A stretch of 37,798 nucleotides of DNA from Bacteroidales bacterium. Its GTDB lineage: Bacteria > Bacteroidota > Bacteroidia > Bacteroidales > Bacteroidaceae. A program made the translations under genes and the position numbers. Of this stretch, positions 32,287 through 37,798 are shown in pieces (positions within the stretch are counted from its first letter, which is position 1; each line of letters begins with the position of its first letter). A model generated the notes under the pieces. It did no database searches. It saw only the letters and a program-made list of their open reading frames with translations, and was not told the origin of the DNA. The stretch is taken from contig JAUMXY010000025.1 of assembly GCA_030528885.1 (NCBI GenBank), forward strand, positions 1 through 37,798, written 5' to 3'.

Positions 32287-34278
32287 TTATTTCTTGAGAG
32301 GCTTGAGGGGCTCTGGACCGTTCAGGGTTGGCTTGACTGGTATGATGTTGCCTTTCTTGTCGAAGGTCATCTTGTCGATGCAAACTTCTCTGTGTGTGCC
32401 TGGCACGCCACCGCCATACTTCTTGTCCACGTAGTTTTTGTTGATGCGATGGTAGCAGATGTACCATTCGTCTTTGCCAGGGACTTGAACGACAGAGTTG
32501 TGGGCTGTTCCATAAATCTTGTCTTCTGGCACTTGCTCGATGACACGATAGTTTTGTTCGTCTATCTGAATGTCACCTAGCGGTGACTTGCTTGTGCCGT
32601 AGCATACGTGGTAGTTGGGGGAGCCTGTATCGTCGACAGACCACATGAAGTAGTAGGTGCCTTTGCGATAGATGACATAAGGCGCTTCTCTGTATGCCCA
32701 AGTGCTGAGGTCGCCTCCCTGTGGTGTCATGAGCTTTTCTGTCTCTTTTTTGATGCTGATCATGTCATCGTTGAGTTCTGCGCCTGCCATGTAGCCGTTG
32801 CCCCAATAGAGGTAGAACTTCTTAGATTTTGGGTCTTGAAAAACGTCAACGTCTATTTGCTGTCCATGTCTCTGACCTGCTGGAAGCTGGTCTACTACAG
32901 GGCGCCCGCAATCTACAAATGGACCTGTCGGAGAGTCGCTGATGGCGCAGCCGATAGATTTGCGGTTGAAGCCACGTCTAGTGTCATGTGCTGAATAATA
33001 GAAGTAGTACTTGTACGAGCCGTCTTTCTGTTTGCGTTCGATGATGCATGGTGCCCAAGCATTTCCGTTAGCCCATTTTACTTGGTCGCTTTTCACGTCA
33101 AGCATTTTGCCCTCGTCGGTCCAATTTACAAGGTCTTCGGAAGAGAATACACTGAAGTCGTAGCCTCCCCATCCTGGTGTTCCGTCTGTTGTGCTATAGA
33201 TGTAGTACTTCTTTGTCTTGTTGGAGTACATGATTTCAGGGTCAGCATGGAAGCCTGGGATGACAGGCTGTTTGTGATTGCCAAATTCCTTCAGCAGACG
33301 GTCTTTCTCTGCTTGTGTGATAGGAATCATCGTGCCGTGGCGTGGGGTGAATTTTCCTTTTGTTTCTGTGTTTTGCACAAATTGGAAAGTCTTCAGGTCT
33401 GTGGATTTGCAGAATTGGTAATGTCCATTACCGTAGCAGTCGTACATGATAATCCATGACTTGCCATCAATGGCCTTGCATACGCCAACGCCTTCTACCG
33501 CTTCTTTGGTCTGTTCTACGTTGCCGTCCAGCATTCTCCATCTGTCTGTCAGATTCTTGGCTACTGCTTGGTATATGCCTCGTCCCGACTCTTGCTTGTA
33601 GAACAGGTGGTAGAGTTGGTCTTCCTCGTTGTATACGATGTCTCCGTCGATGGTGGCGTTGCCTGCGTCAAAGAGCCATTTGGGCTCGCCTTCCAAGTCG
33701 GTGAAGTCTTCGTTGGCATATTGGTAGTAAATCTTGTCGTAGCTGCCTGGGTCGCTTGTTCTTAACGAGTAGAATACCATGTACTTGCCAGCTTTCTTGT
33801 CGTAGACAGTTTCTGGTGCCCAAACTCGAATTACATTCTTCCACTCTTTGGTGTATCGAGTGGGGAAATTGACGGTTGAGTGCTCCCAGTTGATGAGGTC
33901 TGTGGATTTGAGCAACACCATTCCTCTGTTGCTTGACCATCCATAAGCTGAGCGCATGTCTGTTGCAACCATATAGAATGTCTTGCCGTCTTCGCAGCGC
34001 AGGATATGTGGGTCGCGTACGCATTGTGTGAGGGCGATTGTGTCTGATGAAATGACGGGGTTGCCGTGGTTCAGTGGTGTGAAATTGTAGCCGTCGTCAG
34101 AGATGGCATAGCATATTTGTTCGTCCTTTGGGTCGTTGCTGTTGAAATAGGTGAACAGATATGCGACCATTGCATTGGGATCTTGGGTGGCTTCAGATTG
34201 TGCCTCTTTGTTTTGGGCAAAACCTGTTGATGTCAGTGAAGCGCAGATGAATGCTGTCAAAAATAATTTGGTATTCAT
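32287..34278 (-). CDS. Glycoside hydrolase family 43 protein with two propeller domains
   Basis: The 663-aa secreted protein has a signal peptide (about residues 1-21). It is built from two five-bladed GH43-like units. The first (about 36-330) has CVRDPHILR with Asp89 and RVWAPETVYD. The second (about 338-645) has PGFHADPEIMY with Asp346, NAWAPCIIE and YREAPYVIYRKGTYYFMWS. Both keep an Asp in the first blade, so both could be active. GH43 enzymes remove arabinose or xylose from plant polysaccharides, or cut arabinan; which applies here is not readable. There is no SusC/SusD pair nearby. It follows the nucleotidyltransferase by 33 bp. Confidence 0.85.
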   Translation of the reverse strand: MNTKLFLTAFICASLTSTGFAQNKEAQSEATQDPNAMVAYLFTYFNSNDPKDEQICYAISDDGYNFTPLNHGNPVISSDTIALTQCVRDPHILRCEDGKTFYMVATDMRSAYGWSSNRGMVLLKSTDLINWEHSTVNFPTRYTKEWKNVIRVWAPETVYDKKAGKYMVFYSLRTSDPGSYDKIYYQYANEDFTDLEGEPKWLFDAGNATIDGDIVYNEEDQLYHLFYKQESGRGIYQAVAKNLTDRWRMLDGNVEQTKEAVEGVGVCKAIDGKSWIIMYDCYGNGHYQFCKSTDLKTFQFVQNTETKGKFTPRHGTMIPITQAEKDRLLKEFGNHKQPVIPGFHADPEIMYSNKTKKYYIYSTTDGTPGWGGYDFSVFSSEDLVNWTDEGKMLDVKSDQVKWANGNAWAPCIIERKQKDGSYKYYFYYSAHDTRRGFNRKSIGCAISDSPTGPFVDCGRPVVDQLPAGQRHGQQIDVDVFQDPKSKKFYLYWGNGYMAGAELNDDMISIKKETEKLMTPQGGDLSTWAYREAPYVIYRKGTYYFMWSVDDTGSPNYHVCYGTSKSPLGDIQIDEQNYRVIEQVPEDKIYGTAHNSVVQVPGKDEWYICYHRINKNYVDKKYGGGVPGTHREVCIDKMTFDKKGNIIPVKPTLNGPEPLKPLKK

Positions 34279-34311
34279 AAGTGTTAGGTTTTGGTGTTAG
34301 TGTGTTATTAT

Positions 34312-35004
34312 TCAAGAAGATAAAAACTTCTCTGCTTTTTCTATGTCTGAAGCATGGTCAACGTCTAAGATTTTGCTGAAGGGGTAGGCTTGCAGTCTTA
34401 GCCCTTCTTTGACGAGCTGGCGCTGGAAATTGCGCATTCGTGATAGCCCCTCCTCTATGCATTTGTTCAGGACTGGGAATGACTGCTCGTTGAGGCAGTA
34501 GATTCCGCCAGATATGTATGTTTGTGGAAGGTCGTCATGGAATCCTGTGATGGCAAGCTCTTGGTCGGTCGAGATGTATAATGGCTTTTCGTCATCGATG
34601 AAGTCTGTGACTGCCATGATTCCGTCTAGTTCTGCTTGGTCCCATGCTGTGATGTATTGCTTGAATTCGTCTTCTCTGAAGATGGTGTCGACGGTTGTCA
34701 GACAGAATTTTCCGCTTCCCATGATTTTGCTCAACTCGTAAAAGCTGTGCATGGATGACGGAGTTGTCTTGACGATGAGGTGTATCTTGGGGTTTGCTTC
34801 TTGCAACAGACGGAGGTGGTTTTGGGTCAGTGGAGTCAAGTTGTTGGTGATGATATAGATTTCTTCAGCCTTGCACTCGTTGAATATACGAATGAGGCGG
34901 TCAATCATGGCTTCTCCGTTTATTTTGACCAGAGGCTTGGGCAGTTCGATGCCTTCTTGGGCAAGCCGTGAACCTTCTCCTGCTGCAAGTATTGCAAATT
35001 TCAT
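34312..35004 (-). CDS. Sugar-phosphate nucleotidyltransferase-like protein
   Basis: The 230-aa protein has the NTP-transferase fold. FAILAAGEGSRLAQ is the nucleotide-binding signature, ELPKPLVKINGEAMI includes the conserved Lys, TTVDTIF carries a metal-binding Asp in the usual place, and the C-terminus ends with DVDHASDIEKAEKFL. It resembles enzymes that make NDP-sugars or CDP-alcohols, including MurNAc-1-phosphate uridylyltransferase-like proteins, but the substrate cannot be told. It lacks the acyltransferase domain of GlmU. It lies between prs and GH43, all on the minus strand, and is preceded by a long inverted repeat. Confidence 0.78.
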   Translation of the reverse strand: MKFAILAAGEGSRLAQEGIELPKPLVKINGEAMIDRLIRIFNECKAEEIYIITNNLTPLTQNHLRLLQEANPKIHLIVKTTPSSMHSFYELSKIMGSGKFCLTTVDTIFREDEFKQYITAWDQAELDGIMAVTDFIDDEKPLYISTDQELAITGFHDDLPQTYISGGIYCLNEQSFPVLNKCIEEGLSRMRNFQRQLVKEGLRLQAYPFSKILDVDHASDIEKAEKFLSS

Positions 35005-35021
35005 TGTGGCATTTATGATGA

Positions 35022-35083
35022 ATGGCTATGTTGCCGTACACAATCAAGCGCTAATAGCTCTTCTTGTAAGGCAGCATAGCCAT
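35022..35083 (-). promoter_or_regulatory. Long inverted repeat between prs and the nucleotidyltransferase gene
   Basis: ATGGCTATGTTGCC (35022-35035) pairs with GGCAGCATAGCCAT (35070-35083) over 14 positions, with one G-T wobble, around a 34-nt loop. The hairpin would end 18 nt before the ATG at 35004. No T-run follows on the minus strand, so it may be a processing or stability element rather than a terminator. Confidence 0.55.
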
Positions 35084-35089
35084 GTTTTG

Positions 35090-36028
35090 TTAGAAGTTAA
35101 ATTCCTCGCTGACGCTTTTCTCCTCAGAAACGGCACGGATTGCTCTTGCGAACATTTCCGCGATGGAGAGCTGCTTCAGTTTTGGACATTCTTTCTTGTA
35201 TGGGATTGAATCTGTAAATACGATTTCTGTCAGGCTGGATTCCATTACTCTGTCGCAAGCTGGGTCGCTCATTACACAATGGCTAGCTACAGCACGTACG
35301 CTTTTTGCGCCAGCTTTCAGCATTTCGTTCGCTGCGCGTGTGATGGTTCCAGCTGTGTCAACAATGTCGTCAACCAGCACAACATCCTTGCCCTCGACGT
35401 CGCCAATGATTTGAATGGACTCAATCACGTTGGCACGTGCACGTGTCTTGTTGCATAATACGAGTGGCGCATGGAGTTTCTTTGCAAAAAGTCCTGCTCG
35501 TTTTGCTCCTCCCACGTCTGGGGTGGCAATGACTAAGTCGTCAAGATGCAGGGACTCCACATATGGAATTTCAACGAGCGACCCATAGAGGTGGTCGACT
35601 GGGACATTGAAGAATCCCTGTATTTGATCTGCATGCAAGTCCATTGTGATGAGGCGGTCTATGCCAGCAACGCTGAGGAGGTCGGCTACAAGTTTTGCGC
35701 CAATGCTGACTCTTGGCTTGTCCTTGCGGTCTTGGCGCGCCCATCCGAAGTATGGGATGACAGCGATGATGCTGCGTGCGCTGGCGCGCTTGGCTGCATC
35801 AATCATCAGCAGCAATTCCATCAGATTATCGCTGTTGGGGAATGTTGACTGCACAAGGAATACGTCGTTGCCGCGAATTGATTCTTCGAAAGACACTGCA
35901 AATTCACCGTCAGCAAAATGCGTGATAATCATATTGCCGAGTGGGCAGCCTAAATTCTGGCAGATTTGTTCTGCCAAATGTCTTGTCTTTGTACCTGAAA
36001 ATACCTTGAATGGTCTTGCTTCACTCAT
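35090..36028 (-). CDS. prs: Ribose-phosphate pyrophosphokinase
   Basis: The 312-aa enzyme makes PRPP from ribose 5-phosphate and ATP for nucleotide, histidine and tryptophan synthesis. Characteristic parts are FADGEFAV, PYFGWARQDRKDKPR (flexible ATP loop), TMDLHADQIQGFF, the long PDVGGAKRA segment and the PRPP-binding loop VVLVDDIVDTAGTI. The length is normal for bacterial Prs. It heads the minus-strand run prs, nucleotidyltransferase, GH43, aguA. Confidence 0.96.
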   Translation of the reverse strand: MSEARPFKVFSGTKTRHLAEQICQNLGCPLGNMIITHFADGEFAVSFEESIRGNDVFLVQSTFPNSDNLMELLLMIDAAKRASARSIIAVIPYFGWARQDRKDKPRVSIGAKLVADLLSVAGIDRLITMDLHADQIQGFFNVPVDHLYGSLVEIPYVESLHLDDLVIATPDVGGAKRAGLFAKKLHAPLVLCNKTRARANVIESIQIIGDVEGKDVVLVDDIVDTAGTITRAANEMLKAGAKSVRAVASHCVMSDPACDRVMESSLTEIVFTDSIPYKKECPKLKQLSIAEMFARAIRAVSEEKSVSEEFNF

Positions 36029-36071
36029 GATTTTTCTAACTATTTAGAAAGTTGATAGGTTAAATTTACTG

Positions 36072-36079
36072 CAAAGGTA
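36072..36079 (-). promoter_or_regulatory. -7 box for prs
   Basis: TACCTTTG on the minus strand fits TAnnTTTG and would start transcription near 36065, 37 nt before the ATG. No clear TTTG at -33. Confidence 0.55.
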
Positions 36080-36188
36080 ACTAAAAAAGTGAATAGTTAA
36101 TAGTGAAATGTGAAAAATATAAGGCACAATTTGTCTGGATTGTCCGTTATGTGATTATTTGGCTCTTCACTGGGCTTTTTTAGGCCTG

Positions 36189-36533
36189 TTAGTAAGCACT
36201 TTCCATGCGGAACTCAAACCTCGTGTCGTCGTTGTATTCTCTGTCCACTTCGCTGGCAAAGATGTTGAAGTCGATTCGTATGTTTTCCCTGTCTGGGAAG
36301 GGAACGGCTATCAGAGCTTCTGCTTGCTGCGTCTCTTTGTTTTCAGGCTGCAGGATGACATGCAGGTCGTATTTCCCCTTTGCGAAAGAGATGAAGCGAT
36401 TCAGTATCTTTGCTGTAAGATTTTCAGTGCATTCATCCTTGTTTTCAGAGACTGAACGGCAGCATCGGTCACAGACGCTGATGTGCAAGGGGAAATAACC
36501 TTTGGGATATGCTTGTGAGCTTTTATTATTCAT
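36189..36533 (-). CDS. Hypothetical protein, 114 aa
   Basis: The soluble, charged product has two cysteine pairs near the N-terminus (ICDRCC-like SVCDRCCRSV), then ENKDECTENL, and an even beta/alpha-like pattern to the end (YDLHVILQPEN, RIDFNIFAS). I recognise no domain. Its codon use and length look like a real gene, and it is divergent from the OmpH pair. It lies about 110 bp upstream of the prs promoter on the same strand. A role in metal or redox binding is possible from the cysteines but not supported further. Confidence 0.6.
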   Translation of the reverse strand: MNNKSSQAYPKGYFPLHISVCDRCCRSVSENKDECTENLTAKILNRFISFAKGKYDLHVILQPENKETQQAEALIAVPFPDRENIRIDFNIFASEVDREYNDDTRFEFRMESAY

Positions 36534-36591
36534 AAAAAAGATGATGAGATGCTAAAATAGAGTGTTTTCTACTAAATAAGGTTAAAAAACG

Positions 36592-36622
36592 TTGGCATGT
36601 TCAGTTTTAACGCTTATCTTTG
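36592..36622 (+). promoter_or_regulatory. Promoter of the small membrane protein/OmpH operon
   Basis: GTTG (36592-36595), a three-of-four match to TTTG, is followed after 19 nt by TATCTTTG (36615-36622), a full -7 match. The leader holds a short ACTAA/TTAGT hairpin before the ATG at 36653. Confidence 0.6.
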
Positions 36623-36652
36623 TAACTAATTTGACTACAAAGTTAGTGAATA

Positions 36653-36865
36653 ATGTTGAAACTGGTTATTTTTTGCATCATAATTATCGGCATAGCAATG
36701 CTTTTTCTTTGCGTCAGATTGCTGTTCAAGAAAAACGGGCGCTTTGTCAAGACACACGTGAGCCAATCGAAAGCAATGCGAGACAGAGGCATCACCTGCG
36801 TGCAGAGCCAAGATTATGCCATGCGCAAGAAATCACCCTTTGCCGTCAAAGAGCTAAGTAAATAA
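36653..36865 (+). CDS. Small conserved-looking membrane protein, 70 aa
   Basis: Residues 2-25 form one membrane helix (LKLVIFCIIIIGIAMLFLCV). The cytoplasmic or periplasmic tail NGRFVKTHVSQSKAMRDRGITCVQSQDY resembles a motif I associate with short uncharacterised Bacteroidales proteins. No function is known to me. It lies 11 bp upstream of the OmpH-like gene behind a shared promoter, which suggests an envelope role. Confidence 0.65.
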   Translation: MLKLVIFCIIIIGIAMLFLCVRLLFKKNGRFVKTHVSQSKAMRDRGITCVQSQDYAMRKKSPFAVKELSK

Positions 36866-36876
36866 AATAATATATT

Positions 36877-37506
36877 ATGAAAAGAATTACGACACTAGTC
36901 CTGAGCGGACTCACGCTGATTGCAGCTTCTGCAATCATGGCATCATGCAGCAATGCCGAACAGAAGAATGCTGCAGAAGCAGCTGTTGCTGAGGTGGCAG
37001 CAGAAAAGGCACCTAGCTACAAGATTGCCTTTGTCTTGATTGACACGCTTACTTCACAGTACCAGAAATGCAAAGACCTGGAAGAGGAATTCGCACAGAA
37101 GCGCGCAAACGCAGAGTCCACCATCAATGCCAAAGGAAAGAACTTCCAGAACCAGATGCAGGAATTCAACCGCAAATACCAGAGCAACCAGTTCACTCAG
37201 CAGCAGTTCGAGGCAGAGCAGGCACGTTTGGCAAAGCTGCAGCAAGATTTGGAAGAACTTCAGATACGTCTGAGCAATTCCCTGCAAGAAGAATACCAGA
37301 AAGAGTTCCTTGAACTGACCGACACGATACAGAGCTTCACCAAGTCCTACGCAAAAGCAAAAGGATACGACTTCATTCTTTGCAAGTCATCAGGCATCGA
37401 CAACGTGCTGTATGCCAACGAAGCATACGACGTGACAGACGAGGTGGTGAAAGGCCTGAACAAGCGTTATGAGAAAGCCAACGCAAAGAAAGAAGAGAAG
37501 AAATAA
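36877..37506 (+). CDS. OmpH/Skp-family periplasmic chaperone-like lipoprotein
   Basis: The 209-aa protein has a lipoprotein signal with lipobox IMASC, so Cys24 would be lipidated. After it come YKIAFVLIDTLTSQYQKCKDLEEEF, a long coiled-coil region (about 70-150, rich in Gln, Glu and Ala) and a return segment (KAKGYDFILCKSSGIDNVLYANEAYDVT) typical of the OmpH/Skp fold. Skp carries outer-membrane proteins across the periplasm. In this family the lipid anchor is common among Bacteroidetes. It forms an operon with the small membrane protein and ends at a strong hairpin. Confidence 0.85.
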   Translation: MKRITTLVLSGLTLIAASAIMASCSNAEQKNAAEAAVAEVAAEKAPSYKIAFVLIDTLTSQYQKCKDLEEEFAQKRANAESTINAKGKNFQNQMQEFNRKYQSNQFTQQQFEAEQARLAKLQQDLEELQIRLSNSLQEEYQKEFLELTDTIQSFTKSYAKAKGYDFILCKSSGIDNVLYANEAYDVTDEVVKGLNKRYEKANAKKEEKK

Positions 37507-37552
37507 AATCTCGCAGCCTTTACTTATCATACTGTAAAAAGATACGACAACG

Positions 37553-37584
37553 ATGAGGGTGTGCCCATTCAGGCGCACCCTCAT
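37553..37584 (+). terminator. Terminator of the OmpH operon
   Basis: ATGAGGGTGTGCC (37553-37565) and GGCGCACCCTCAT (37572-37584) form a 13-bp stem with one mismatch or wobble and a 6-nt loop, followed by TGCTTT. Confidence 0.75.
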
Positions 37585-37586
37585 TG

Positions 37587-37641
37587 CTTTCATACGTCAG
37601 TTCGATATAACGATTCTATGTGTCGAACTGACGTATGAAAG
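37587..37641. repeat. Perfect 19-bp inverted repeat
   Basis: CTTTCATACGTCAGTTCGA (37587-37605) and TCGAACTGACGTATGAAAG (37623-37641) enclose a 17-nt loop. Part of the arm and loop resembles 19772-19796, and AGTTCGATATAA (37599-37610) is the inverse of 19832-19843. This points to a small dispersed element. Confidence 0.7.
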
Positions 37642-37692
37642 ACAAGTTCCTTCGGAACGATAAAGTAGATTGAGCGGATGCGGAATTGATTC

Positions 37693-37734
37693 TCTCACCG
37701 AAATATATAGGTTGTATCCTATATTTTCGTGAGA
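37693..37734. repeat. Inverted repeat at the right window edge
   Basis: TCTCACCGAAATATATAGG (37693-37711) nearly pairs with CCTATATTTTCGTGAGA (37718-37734) around a 6-nt loop, followed by AAAAACC. On the minus strand it is preceded by T-rich DNA, so it may serve a gene beyond the window. The last 40 bases are A-rich short repeats (AAACTCAAAAACC type) like those at 16329-16350. Confidence 0.5.
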
Positions 37735-37798
37735 AAAACCTCTGAAAAAAACGAACTGACAAATTCAAAAAACAACAAACTCAAAAACCTAAAAACTC

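Overview
The window looks like a chromosomal segment from the order Bacteroidales, most likely a Prevotella-type member of Prevotellaceae. The pointers are Bacteroidetes promoters (TTTG, 19-21 nt, TAnnTTTG), a UpxY/UpxZ capsule-regulator pair, a type IX secretion plug protein, full-length pyruvate:ferredoxin oxidoreductase, secreted GH3/GH31/GH43 enzymes and an OmpH-type lipoprotein. No rRNA, tRNA, insertion sequence, integrase or CRISPR array was found.

Layout. 1-2570: start of a probable capsule locus on the minus strand. It has a strong promoter, a 310-nt structured leader ending in a terminator, upxY, and a upxZ gene split between two frames at a 7-bp tandem repeat. This stretch is dense in 7-bp repeat arrays and palindromic repeats. 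2681-4366: divergent queH and a BASS-type transporter. 4524-10467: minus-strand ygiQ, a secreted amidase-like protein and a T9SS plug protein. 10687-16205: minus-strand operon DUF2752-GH31-GH3, probably acting on xyloglucan fragments. 16398-18571: plus-strand twin-cassette ABC ATPase and a YqiA-like hydrolase. 18754-19615: a small membrane protein preceded by a 6S-like RNA candidate with its own promoter. 20291-29769: an accessory island. A DpnII-type GATC restriction-modification operon (dpnM, dpnB, dpnA) and an AT-rich NACHT NTPase lie between a complete nifJ and a second copy of only its 3' third. The direct repeats are 1227 bp and ungapped. 29822-36028: minus-strand prs, a sugar-nucleotidyltransferase, a tandem-domain GH43, agmatine deiminase and an AAA ATPase upstream of nifJ. 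36189-37506: a hypothetical gene and a plus-strand pair of small membrane protein and OmpH. The window ends in three hairpins.

Main points of interest. (i) The two halves of upxZ would be restored to one frame by losing a single 7-bp unit, so the gene could be an on/off switch for capsule cross-inhibition. (ii) The upxY leader has a 5' segment that can pair with the 5' arm of its terminator, a plausible target for UpxY antitermination. (iii) The DpnII plus NACHT defence island sits between nifJ repeats whose differences are mostly synonymous, with one 167-bp tract of perfect identity. (iv) GATC, the site expected for this restriction system, appears only about 21 times in 37.8 kb by eye, against roughly 148 expected at equal base frequencies.
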